NCBI GenBank assembly: GCA_002633005.1
Contig: NMRA01000228.1
Location: forward strand, 561,272 to 601,714
Length of the DNA stretch: 40,443 bases
Reading direction: 5' to 3'
DNA from: Phoronis australis
Taxonomy: Eukaryota; Phoronida; Phoronidae
A program made the translations under genes and the position numbers. Of this stretch, positions 1 through 12,200 are shown in pieces. Each line of letters opens with the position of its first letter. Position 1 is the stretch's first letter. The notes under the pieces are model-generated. The model saw only the letters and a program-made list of their open reading frames with translations, had not been told where the DNA came from and ran no database searches.

Positions 1-1800
1 GAGACAAGTGTCAAAATAATGACGATAAATGCATTTAACAAGTTAAATTTAATTTATCGTAATCTATTTTGCCCGGGGTACGCCACGAGCTATGTTGCAG
101 AGTAAAACAAGAGGAGGATTGCGAATATTGTCATTTATTATGACGTAATAGATAAAACTAACTAAGACTCTGCAAGATGGGCATGCAAAAAACGCCATAA
201 TGGCAGCACGGAATGCTGACATCATGTTAACAACAAAAGATGACGACTTTTGGACGGATCTGACTACTGGTGTGCCCCCTAGTGGCAAGTTTAATTTTTT
301 TACGCTTAACTTTGTATCTTCAAAAGTCCTGAACGGATTTTCATGAAATTTGGTATGTAGGCACCTTTTAGTGAGATGACGCTATCCTCCCGTTTTCAGA
401 TAGATTTGACATAGTTTGCACCACCTAGTGGCCATTTTTACTGTTTTCGAGTCTGTTTTTGTGAATCCACCCCTCTATCAACCTAACCGCTCAAAGGATG
501 AGTGTGAAAATTGGCATGTATATGCTTACTATGTAGAGGACAGTTGACTATGATTTTCCGATGATTTCGACCACTGTGGTGCCTCCTAGTGGCAGTTTTT
601 TTGTGCCTATGGCTTTATCTCCTAAACCGTTCGTAGGATCTTTACGAAATTGTGTAAGTATATTTCTATGATGTTAACAATGGAAGATGACGACTTTGAC
701 GGATCCGACTACCGGTGTGCCCCTTAGTGCCAATTTTTATTTTTTTATGCTTATCTTTGTATCTTCAAAAGTCCTGAACGGATTTTCATGAAATTTACTA
801 TGTAGGCACCTATTAGTGAGATGACGCTATCCTACCGTTTTCAGATGGATTCGACATAGTTTGCGCCACCTAGTGGCCATTTTTTCTGTTTTCGAGTCTG
901 TATTTTTGCATCTACCCCTCTATCAACCAAACCACTCAAAGGATGATTGTGAAAATTGGCGTGTATGTGCTTACTATAAAGAAGACAGCTGACAATGATT
1001 TTCAGACGATTTGGACTACTGTGGCGCCTCCTAGTGGTAGTTTTGTTTTTTTTGCGCCTATGGCTGTATCTCCTAAACCGTTCGCAGGATCTTTACGAAA
1101 TTTGATAAGTGTATTTATTTTATATTATGTTAACAACAGACGATGACGACTTTTGGAGAGATCCGCCTACCAGTGTGCCCCTTAGTGGCAATTTTATTTT
1201 TTTACATTTACGTCTGTATCTTCACAAGTCCTTAACGGATTTTTATGAAATTTGGTATGTAGTCACCTATTAGTGCGATGACGCTGTCCTCCTATTTTCG
1301 GATGGACTCGACCTAGTTTGTGACACCCAGTGGCCATTTTTATATTTTTATTGTTTTTGAGTCTGTTTTTTGGCGTCTACCCCTCTATCAACCAAACCGT
1401 TATAAGTATGATTGCGAAAATTGGCATGTATGTTCTTACTATGAAGAGGACGGTTGACGCTGAATTTCCCATGACTTTGATTACTGTGGCGCCTCGTAGT
1501 GGCAGTTCTTTTTTGCGCCCATGGCTGTGTCTCCGAAACCGTTTGCAGGATCTTTTACTAAATTTAGCTAGTGTATAATTATGTGATGTTGACAACAGAC
1601 GATGACGACTTTAGGATGATTCTGACTACCGGTATGCCTCTAGTGGCAATTTTAGTATTTTACATTGACCTCTGTATTTTCATAGGTCTTCAGGTGTATA
1701 CTTTGTGTTCCTTCGTGACTATGAAGGAAGAGTTCCAAGTAGAAATTTGTTTCTGGCATTCTAATGCTGTGCTAATCTCGTATGTTGGGTAAATTTGTTT
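1..1800 (+). repeat. Tandem array of a ~455 bp repeat with CTAGTGGC boxes (array 1)
   Basis: The marker GATGACGACTTT recurs at about 240, 687, 1141 and 1598, a period of about 450-460 bp. Each unit holds three related sub-blocks. Each carries a box: GCCCCCTAGTGGCAA (for example 274-286), GCGCCACCTAGTGGCC (863-878) or GCCTCCTAGTGGCAG (581-595). Between boxes recur phrases such as CTGTATCTTCAAA, GATTTTCATGAAATTTGG and AAAATTGGCATGTATG. Short ORFs here are interrupted and repeat-derived. No gene is seen. Confidence 0.85.
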
Positions 1801-2044
1801 TTAATTCTATGTTTCTGTGGTGCTTTAAGCAACTGATGTATAGGATGTGCTTGTATTATGAAGATCACTCACATTTTGCCCCTAGCCTATTGAGGAGACA
1901 GTGACCATGCCTTTCCATTTTGCAAAGTACAACATACTACATATATGCCCTCTACTGGCCACTTTATGGTACCAATAAACAACCCTAGAAGGATACCGTA
2001 TACGGTGCAATTGTTGGCGCATTTCAACGCTCTGCGTTGCTCTT
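1801..2044 (+). repeat. Tail segment of the CTAGTGGC repeat family
   Basis: This stretch carries a degenerate box (CTACTGGCCAC) and then the family's characteristic 3' tail: an AATAAACAACCCTAGAAGG-like phrase and the hairpin CAACGC-TCT-GCGTTG at 2025-2039, followed by CTCTTGTT. The same tail occurs at 11395-11474, at 14588-14826 (three times) and, degenerate, at 39590-39671. Confidence 0.65.
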
Positions 2045-5000
2045 GTTCTTCTTATTCTTATTCTTCTTCCGACCAAGTTTGTGGCTTAATAACTCCAAAA
2101 TGGGTGCAGGTATGTTCTGTAAATTCCGCATGTGATTTTTGGCAGTACATAAATTTTGATTCGTTATATAATCATATTCCATATTGCACCGGAAGAGGTC
2201 ATTTGGTGCAAAGGTCCTGTAATTTTCAAAATGCTACTCCTTCTTCATTTTTAAATCTATTCTTTTCAAATTCGGTGTACAGGTATAAGTCAATAAGCCA
2301 ATTTAAAAAAAAAAATTTCTAAGTAATCGGGTCATCCAATAAGGTGAAATAGGTCAAAGGTCATTAGGTGCAAACTAAAATTTTGAGCTAGACACCATAA
2401 ATTGACAGGTCTGATTGGAACAGGTAATTCAATTTGGAATCCAAAGTTTCAGGTCATTTAGTGCAAACATGGGGTCATTAGGTGCATTTTTCTTCTGAAA
2501 CTTTGAGCTTTTCAATCAGCAAGTATTCTTATGTGTCAACCGTTAGACAACTGTGATTCTCAGCATTAAACACATTTTTCATGGGCTTTGCCATAATTCT
2601 CCTAAAGACGCTTATAATGCACCGGATAGGGTCAATTAGTGCAAAGGTCATGTTAAGTTCAAAATGTTATATCCCTTGCGTTTTTCAAGCAATTCTTTTC
2701 AGTTTCAGCACACTGGTTTAAGTCAACATGCCAATTGAATACCCTACTTTACTTTGCAATAGGTCTAGCCAATCAGAAAAAATAGGTCAAAGGTCATTGG
2801 GTGCAAACTAAAATTTTGAGCTAGAGACTTCAAAATTACGTATCTGTTTACTAAGTACGATTGAGTTTGAATTCTAAATTTTCAGGTCATTTGGTGCACC
2901 CATGGCGTCATTAGATGCATTTTTCTTCTGAAAGTTTGACTAATTCATTCATCTTGTATTCTGAAGTGCTTAAAGTAAAACATCTGTGATTTTTAGCATT
3001 AACCACACTTTTAATTGAGTTAACAATTACTCCCTCTTCGGGGCTCATAATGCACCGGAAGAGGTCAATTAGTGGAAAGGTCATCAAAAAATTAATATGT
3101 AATTTCTCCTACATTTTTAAAGAATTCCTTTTCATATTGGTAAACGGGTTGCTGTCAGTTACTTCCCATAATAATTCCAGTAATACGCATGCGCAGTCTG
3201 TTATTGTCACGCCGTGACTATAATCTTTCTAGTTCTTATTACGCTGCGCGTGTAATCGCAGAGTACTGTTGCTCCTGGGTTTTCTTCAATTTTATTCTTA
3301 TTCTTATTACTCTGCACGTGTAAGCGCAGAGTACTGTTGTTCCTGGGTTTTCTTCAATTTTATTCTTCTTATTCTTCTTATTACTCTGCGCGTGTAAGCG
3401 CAGAGTACTGTTGTTCCTGGGTTTTCTTCAATTTTATTCTTCTTATTCTTCTTATTCTTATTCTTCTTCCGACCAACTTTGAGGCTTAATAACTCCAAAT
3501 TGGGTGCAGGTACGGTCTTTAAAATCAGCATATGACTTTTGACAGTATATAAATTTTGATTGGTTATATAATCATATTCCATATTGCACCGGAAGAGGTC
3601 ATTTGGTGCAAAGGTCATATGATTTTCAAAATGCTACTCCTCCTTAAATTTTAAAGCTATCTTTTTCAAATTCGGTGCACAGGTATATGTCAACATGACA
3701 ATTTAAAAATAACTTTTCTAAGTAATCGGGTCATCCAATCAGGTGAAATAGGTCAAAGGTCATTAGGTGCAAACTAAAATTTTGAGCTAGACACTTCAAA
3801 TTGACAGGTCTGATTGCCACAGGTAAATCAAATCAGAATCCAAAGTTTCAGGTCATTTAGTGCAAACATGGGGTCATTAGATGCATTTTTCTTCTGAAAA
3901 CTTGACCTTTTCAATCAGCGAGTATTCTGATGTGTCAACCGTTAGACAACTGTGATTCTCAGCGTTAACCATATTTTCCATGGGCTTTGCAATAATTCTC
4001 CTTAAGACGCTTATAATGCACCGGATAGGGTCAATTAGTGCAAAGGTCATGTAACGTTCATAATGTTATATCTCTTATGTTTTTCGAGGAATTCTTTTCA
4101 ATTTCAGCACACTGGTGTAAGTCAATATCCCAATTGAATACCCTAGTTTACTTTGCAATAGACCTAACCAATCAGAAAAAAATAGGTCAAAGGTCATTGA
4201 GTGCAAACTAAAATTTTGAGCTAGAGACTTCAAAATTACATATCTTTTTACTAAGTGCGATTGAGTTTGAATTCTAAATTTTCAGGTCATTCGGTGCACC
4301 CATGGGGTCATTAGGTGCATTTTTCTTCTGAAAGTTTGACCAATTCATTTATCTTGTATTCTGAAGTGCTTAAAGTAAAACATCTGTGATTTTTAGCATT
4401 AACCACACTTTAAATCGAGTTTACAAATATTCTCTAATCTTGGCTCACAATGCACCGGAAGAGGTCAGTTAGTGGAAAGGTCATCAAAATATTAACATTA
4501 ATTTCTCCTACAATTTTAACGAATTAATTTTCATATTGGTAAAGGGGTTGGTGTCAGTAACTTCAAATAACAATTCCAGTAATACTCACACGCAGAGTCC
4601 ATTATTCTCACGAAGTGACAATAATCCTTCTAGTTACTCTGCGCGTGTAAGCGCAGAGTACTGTTGTTCCTGGGTTTTCAATTTTATTCTTCTTATTCTT
4701 CTTATTCTTATTCTTCTTCCGACCAACTTTGAGGCTTAATAACTCCAAATTGGGTGGAGGTACGGTCTTTAAATTCAGCATATGACTTTTGACAGTATAA
4801 ATTTTGATTGGTTAAATAATCATATTCCACATTGCACCGGAAGAGGTCGTTTGGTGCAAAGGTCATATAATTTTCAAAATGCTACTCCTTCAGTTTTAAA
4901 GGTATCTTTTTCAAATTCGGTGCACAGGTATAAGTCAACATGACAATTTAAAAAATTACTTTTCTAAGTAAACGGGTCATCCAATCAGGTGAAATAGGTC

Positions 5001-5449
5001 AAAGGTCATTAGGTGCAAACTAAAATTTTGAGCTAGAGACTTCAGAATTACGTATCTGTTTACTAAGTGCGATTGAGTTTGAATTCTAAGTTTTCAGGTC
5101 ATTTGGTGCACCCATGGGATCATTAGGTGCGTTTTTCTTCTGAAAGTTTGACCAATTCATTCATTCATCTTGTATTCTGAAGTGCTTAAAGTAAAACATC
5201 TGTTATTATTAGCATTAACCACACTTTTAATCGAGTTAACAGTTACTCCCTCATCGGGGCTCATAATGCACCGGAAGAGGTCAATTAGTGGAAAGGTCAT
5301 CAAAAAATTAATATGTAATTTCTCCTACAATTTTAAAGAATTCCTTTTATATTGGTAAACGGGTTGCTGTCAGTAACTTCTTATAATAATTCCAGTAATA
5401 CGCACGCGCAGAGTCCGTTATTGTCACGCCGTGACAATAATCTTTCTAG
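2045..5449 (+). mobile_element. Three head-to-tail non-autonomous Helitron/Helentron-like elements
   Basis: Units run about 2045-3232 (5' truncated), 3383-4633 and 4636-5449. Unit 3 starts with ACTCTGCGCGTG and has the exact reverse complement CACGCGCAGAGT at 5403-5414, just before a 10 bp-stem hairpin (5418-5440). TCTTT and a terminal CTAG followed by T come next. A 5' inverted repeat paired with an internal 3' partner, a 3' hairpin and CTAG-T termini fit Helentron-type rolling-circle elements. Two extra 5' ends are stacked at 3241 and 3309. Units 1 and 2 each contain two ~433 bp monomers; unit 3 is shorter. No Rep/helicase ORF is present. Confidence 0.65.
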
Positions 5450-5605
5450 TTTTGACTATAATCATGCAAAAATTTATTTCAGTTGAATTTTACGATACAA
5501 TAAAATATTTCTATCACACAAACCTATTTATTTGTAGGACAATACATCTTTTTTGTCATTGGTCATCCCAGGCCCTGTCACTTAAAATTCTAAAGCTTTC
5601 TCCTC
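5450..5605 (+). repeat. Duplicate of 7537-7688 ending at an assembly N
   Basis: This stretch is almost identical to 7537-7688, differing by one substitution and two short indels. It starts exactly at the TTTTGACT after the Helitron-like terminus and ends at the N at 5606. The match runs past the hAT-like MITE end into flanking sequence, so it is not an independent MITE insertion. Confidence 0.8.
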
Positions 5606-5606
5606 N

Positions 5607-6164
5607 TAAATCGAAAATCCACCTAAAGTAGGGGGTGGGCGGTTAACTGAGCATGGGCGTTAACCCGAACGATTACGGTAGTTATTTTTTAGAATAACTG
5701 GGCCCAAGTTACTTTTGATAACATACTAACACACCGACTAGTCGCATCAGTTGCAGTTATCTTGCATTCCGCATTCCGGGACTTAATACTCGTAAGGATT
5801 CATAAATTGTGCTGAAGCGTCTCAAAATTCAGGTTGCACGACTTTATTTGCATGGACCTAGAGATAATCTATGTTGGTCAACAAATTGGCAATTTTCATC
5901 TTTTGCCTTCATAGCTAGACATGCATAACACACATGTTAAGAAACATGCGATTGGTTTGTAATGGCTAGTTATATTCTTTTGGTAATAAACTTAGACGAG
6001 TTAGTAATTGTTAACCGTAATTAATTGTATTTGCAAAACAACTGAGATTTGATTTGCAGACTTTGTTGCCAGGTTTAGGTATGCTGGTCGGGCGTTTTGG
6101 TAGACAAGTGTCACCTGTGACGTATCTTGAAACAGTTGAAAAATTTGAAACATCTTATTTGTAG
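5607..6164 (+). other. 14-3-3 intron sequence upstream of exon 6165, no gene
   Basis: No open coding signal was found. From about 5760 onward the sequence is homologous to about 22590-22968, upstream of the duplicate exon, so it belongs to the ancestral 14-3-3 intron rather than to an inserted repeat. Confidence 0.6.
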
Positions 6165-6285
6165 GCTCTTCTCCAGGACCACCTAATTCCCAACAATGAA
6201 GCAACTGAAAGCCAAGTCTTCTACTACAAAATGAAAGGCGATTACTACCGTTACATCAGCGAAGTAAAGGCTGGCAGCGAAGAAA
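6165..6285 (+). CDS. 14-3-3 exon with the K120/R127/Y128 phosphate pocket
   Basis: The exon starts after TTATTTGTAG and ends before GTAATG. It encodes 40 codons plus one base (phase 1). The translation begins [11 protein letters not shown] and contains [16 protein letters not shown]. The R and Y at codons 29-30 correspond to zeta R127/Y128, and the K at codon 22 to K120. A diverged copy of this exon lies at 22969-23089. Confidence 0.93.
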
Positions 6286-9200
6286 GTAATGTGCTCATTC
6301 TTCTTGTCTTGACCCAAGTTGGTCCTGGAATTTAAGAAATCATTTTATGCGCCCTCATATACATATAATTATGTGAGTGCATATTGCTGTACTCTCTGTC
6401 TCGACATCCACTGCTGTGCCTCATAAAGCTCTGGCAGGATCTTAAGTAGATTTGGCAAATGTGTTCCTAGGACGACAGACGGCAAAGATATTCTGACCGA
6501 TCCGAATACTGCTCTTCCCCCTAGTGCCCATGGGTTTCTATTAAGAGACGATGTCACCTTCTGTTGGGAAAATTTTTATGTGTTCATACTGAGAAGATCA
6601 TGGCTGGTAAAGATTTTTGGACAATTTTGACTGCTGCAGCATACCCCAGTTTCAGATATGCTTTTTTTTTGCTTCCGCAACTATGTCTCCTAAGCCAGTG
6701 CGGGATCTTTGTGAAATTTGGCAAGTGCATTTCTTTGAGGGTGACAACAGATGACTGCAACTTTAAGACATTATCTGACTACCGCTGTGCCTCTTAGTGT
6801 AAGTTGTGGTATTTTTTATGACCTCAGAAAGTGTTCCTTTTGAGGAGAGCATTGCTGACTTGAGATGCTCGCGTTGGGCACATGTCAATGCTCCCCATTG
6901 CTCTTGCTATTATTTGTGAGTGTAATTTTTGTCGCCTATCTCTGTATCTGCCAAGTCACTCAGAGGATCATCAGGAATATTAGCAGATGTCTTCTCACTG
7001 ACAAGAGCATGACTCGCATTGATTTTTGGATGGTTCTAACTATTGAAATGCCTCCTCTTGGCATTTTTTGCATCCTTGACTTTTCTTCTAAGCCCGTTAA
7101 TTTAATGACCAATTGGTGGATCCAGTTGCAGCCCTGCCTGCTTGTGGAATTTGATTTTTTACTACATTTGCTTCTGTGTTTTTTAGTTCCTCAACATAGT
7201 TTCGTGGAATGTAGCCAATAGTTTTCTATGGTTATACTTCCAATTTTCTGACAGGTTCTCTGTATTCTGTGCCATATAGTGGTCATTTTATGATACTAAT
7301 TATTGCCTCAAGAGACATACTGTACTGTTTGTGGTGCTGTTGTGGGCGCACTCCAAGGCTTCTCGTTGTGCTTGTCATTGTGGACACACTTTTAAATGAA
7401 TGGCTCCCAAAACTTGGGACCTGACTCGTATCAGGGCTTGGAATTTTACTCCTTGAAAAGGATTTCCTTTTTTTGGTTTCAATTTCCTCTTATTTGATTT
7501 CTAATTTCCTCCTTTTTCGTCTCTTTTTTACCTTTATTTTGACTATAATCATGCAAAAATTTATTTCAGTTAAATTTTACGATACAAAAAATATTTCTAT
7601 CACACAAACCTATTTGTAGGACAATACATCTTTTTTGTCATTGGTCATCCCAGGCCCTGTCACTTAAAATTCTAAAGCTTTCTCCTCGAAACATTTCCAG
7701 TGGTCACTTTCTGGACACTTTCTCAAGTTTGATTGTCCAGTGTGAATCTTGGACTGCTGAAGGAGGGGTCTTTCCATGGGAAAAATAAATAAGAAGATGA
7801 AATTGAGTTGGGAGAGATGGACCCATTTATCACTAAGTGTTCTCCTGTGCTTTTCTCAGGGTCATTATAGTTGAGTTATCACATTGTGTTAAACGCTATG
7901 CCATAACGCTACTAATGGTGTACACCCCGATGGAAAACCAGAAAATTATATGAATACTGTCAATCTCAATATGGCATGAAAAATATCACGGGTAAGATGC
8001 CCACTTCTAAGTCTGATTGGATTTCTGTGTTTGACCGGTTGTCCCGATGGCTCAGTGGCTAGAGCGTCTGCACGGTAAGCAGTAGGTCCTTTGTTTGAGT
8101 CCAGGTCGGGACAGAAATCTTTTCGGACTTATATTCATTAGGTCATGTGATGTGGCCAATAGATGGCATGCAGACACGAGTTAAATGTTTGCAATAGAAA
8201 ATTACATGTTTAGTACAATGCTCAGTTGGCATATGTTTTGAAAACAATATATTTTAGTGCAAAGTCATCAATGCCTTTATGAAAACCCACAGACACATGT
8301 TTTGAAAAGTTGTTTTTCTCTTGTATAATGTTTTTTGCTCCTTGAGCACTTGTTTGTAATTTTCAATGAAGGATGACATTAGCTGCTGGCAAGACTGTAG
8401 TTCTGTGTGATTCACATGGTACACATTTTGTAACATTTGCATATCTTCCATTTGTGCAAACTAAATGTTGTATACCTTTTAGTTGTAAACTCTGCCAAGA
8501 CAGCGTATGAAGAAGCCTCGAAACAAGCTCAAGAGCTAAAGCCAACTCATCCTATTAGACTGGGTCTGGCACTCAACATGTCTGTGTTCTTCTATGAAAT
8601 TCTAAATAATCCAGAGGAGGCTTGTGCTCTAGCGAAGAAGGTATGAACTTTTACACTGTATTTCTTTGCATTCACGTGGGTGCAATTGCTGCCCGCTGCT
8701 GTATCTGGCAAGATCTTATGAGATTAGGTAGATGTGGTCTGAAAACAGAGGATGACAAATTTCAATCTTGAAAATGCTGTAAGAATTTTCATTTTAAATG
8801 CCTAGGTTTTGAGTAACATGAGGTAGACGGATATGACTGCTATTTTTTACTGAAATACCTAACATTTTATGAGCTAATTTAGCTAAGCTGCTTACAAACC
8901 AAACTAAATGAATTATTGAAAATTCCTTAGTGTGATTTTGAAGTCAATTCCGACATGTTCATGAAACAAGGTTTCATGAAAATTAACTGAGGGGTTATTT
9001 CGCTTTCTTGAAAATAAAATTTTGACTTAAGGATATCTCCAGCCTTATTCACAAATATTGACCATTTTTACAATATTTCAACACCTTGGAACTGCACATC
9101 CGCGTGGATATTTGTTTACTACTTATCCAAGGTCAAAGGTTAAAGGAGAATGTCACCCGATTTAATTAGTCATTTTTTAACCGTCTTCATCTGTCTATAT

Positions 9201-12200
9201 CCACATCGCCTCTCATACGGTCGACCTCACCTTGCCGAGAGGTGTCGCATTAACCTGTGAGGAAGGTGAGAAACAACGCAGCGACGTCAATGGTTCGTCT
9301 GCAGAGTGAATGCCGCTATATTGCGGTGCATCGTTGTTTTTTGGGTGGCATTCTCCTTTAAAGGGCTTGCAATAAAATCGAATCTCCCGCCAGGTACGGA
9401 ACAGCTTTGTATACCCTCAGTCCTTTCATTCACAAAGTCATCATAACATTGAGCCAACGAGGTGGAAAGCAAAGACAAAACGTAGTTTTGATCCTAAGGG
9501 AGTTGTGCGTCTACATGCATACGACCGTTGCATTGAAAACAAATGCTACGAGTCGCCTCAGGCCCCTGTGGTCATGAACACAAAAAGTTGTGAAAAGAGA
9601 TAAATCCTCACCCTAATTCCTTAATTCAATTAATAAGTTGACATTTCGATGTTTCGATCTCATGCTAACGATATACTTTAACCACAGATTTGATTTTTGT
9701 TATCCATTTCTTACTTGGTTTTGTATCAGTCTCCCAGCACGTGATGTGTACAGGCTGTGTATATCAATGAACTGTGACCTACTTTAATAGAAAGTAAGCG
9801 TAAACAACTTACAGTAAAAGTTGGCTGGGAACAATGCGTCTATTTGAGGTTTTAATAATTAAGTTAGTTACGTACTGCAAAATCAGTTGACATTTCGAGT
9901 GAACGTTGAAATAGCTAACATAGTTAAGAATTGTATAGGTTCTGTGTACCGAAAACAAGTTTTCACTGAATAATTAACCGAAAACTCTGAGATTTTCACT
10001 CGTCACAGTTTAATTGGCTTTTTCTCGGCTTCAGCAAATTGACTTTATTTGAACTTAGGAACACTAGTTCTTGAAAACGGCTTGGTGGATTTCGCTGAAA
10101 CTTTCCAAAGTTAATATTTAGTCATCAATCGCAAAAACGCTGTTTGTATTTTCAATATAAAGGCCTAGTTTTTGCGTAATGTGATAAGACGAATATGACT
10201 TCAATTTTTTACAAAAACACCTTACGTTTTGCGAGTTGATTTGTCATAGAAACCAAACGAACAGACTAATCCAAAATTCCTAACTGTGTTTTTTGAGGTA
10301 ACTGGTGAAGTTTGCATTTAAAAAAGGTTTCATTCAATTCGAAGGATTGGTTATTTTGCTCTGTGTGTACCTTTCTTAAAAATGAAATTTTGACTTAAAA
10401 AAGGTTTTTACGTAAAAATAATAATGGAACATAAATACAAACAGTATATTTATATTTCCTGGTCTTTGTTCTTTCAGAAAATATATACTTTTACTAGTTG
10501 ACAAAGCTTAGTTTCTTTATATACGAGTTAGAATGGAGGCCACTAAATAAGGTTGGAGATAACCTTAAAATGGTGGTAACGTAATAATAGTAATCATCGG
10601 TTTAGCATATATATAAAACGCATTTTTATAGTCCCAGATCTGCATTCTTTCTGAAAACATATACTTTTATTAGTTGGCATGGCCTGATTAGAATGGAGAT
10701 CACTAAATAAGGTTTGAGATGACAAAACCTTCCTGTTTTTGTACGGATTTGATTCTGCACCACCTTTGTATTGATTTCCTTTTTTGCGCTTTCCACTTTA
10801 GCCAACATTGATGTTCTTACGGTTTGGAAACTTTGGTGCCTCAAGTGTCATTTATTGTTTATTTTTGTGTCTACGGCTGTATTTCCTGAAAGCTTTGCAG
10901 GATCTTCATGAAATTAAGTGGATGTATTCCTATGGAGCTGACAACAGGGCTGAGTTGCATAAAGCTTCAAAAGTTATCCGCTGGATAAGTTTGATTGTTG
11001 CACGACGTCAAGTGCATTGTTCCAACAATAACAACGTGACGTGTGATAATGCGACTTCATTATTGCTTTACGGCATATAACTTTTATGCAACTGGGCCCC
11101 TCTGTCAACAAAACTACTTTAAGGATGATTGTGGAAATTGGCATGTATGTTTGTAACGTAAAGAGGAAGTCTGACGATGTTTTTTCGACGACTTTATCTT
11201 CTCTGGCACCTCTTAGGGGCACTTGTTTTTTCTGCGCTTATAGCCTCTTAGTGGCAATTTCATTTTTTCGTTTTCCTCTGTTTTCTCAGAAGTTCTGTTA
11301 CGGATTTTTATGAAATTTTGTAAATAGGTTTGATGACACATACGAGTTTTTGGATGGATTCGACATATTTTGCGCCATCTAGTTGCCATTTTTATGTTCC
11401 AAATAAGTACCCCTAGAAGCACACCATTAGCGGTGCATTCATGGCCGCATTTCAACGCTCTGCGTTGCTCTTGTCATGAAATTTAGGAAACTGTTTTCTA
11501 TCGGAAGACCATGTTTGAACAGATCCGACGCATTCTGCACCATCTAATGTTCATTTTCATGCACCTGCATATTTATATGTGGACACATTATGCCAGCGTC
11601 CCTGTCCGTCTGGCGTCCGGCCGTCCTTTGACATATGTTCATAAAGTTTTGCACATGTGTTCCTTTCATGGATGGTACGGAATGAGCGAACTTTCGAACG
11701 GGTCTGACTACCGGTGTGCCCCCTAGTGGCAATTTTAGTTTTTTAGATTGACCTCTGTATCTTCAAAGGTCCTCAACGGATTTTCATATAGGCATCTATT
11801 TGTGAGATGAAGCTATCCTCCGGTTTTCGCATGGATTGTAGGTATTTTGCGCCACCTAGTCGCCATTTTTAGTGTTTTCGAGTCCCTCTGTTAAGCAAAC
11901 CACTCTAAGGGTGATTGTTGAAATTAGCATGTTCGTTCTTACTATGAAGAAGACAACTGACAATGATTTTCCGACGACTTCGACTACTGTAGTGCCTCCT
12001 AGTGGCAGTTTTGTTTTTTGCACCCATGGCTGTATCTCCAAAACACTCTGTAGGATCTTTACTAAATTTAAGAAGTGTATTTGTATGAAGTTGACAACAG
12101 GCGACGACAACTTCCAGATGGTTCCGACTACCAGTGTTCCCCGTAGTGGCAATTTTAGTTTTTTACATATGCATCAGAGCTCTGTATCTTCAAAGGTCCT

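Noticed and set aside
943-1792. Short proteins in array 1 frames
   Set aside because: They are open frames inside tandem repeats, occur on both strands over the same bases and recur in decayed form in other units.
8041-8113. Functional tRNA-Thr(GGT) gene
   Set aside because: C at position 33, mismatches in the anticodon and T stems and a non-consensus T-loop argue against function; reported as a tRNA-like relic.
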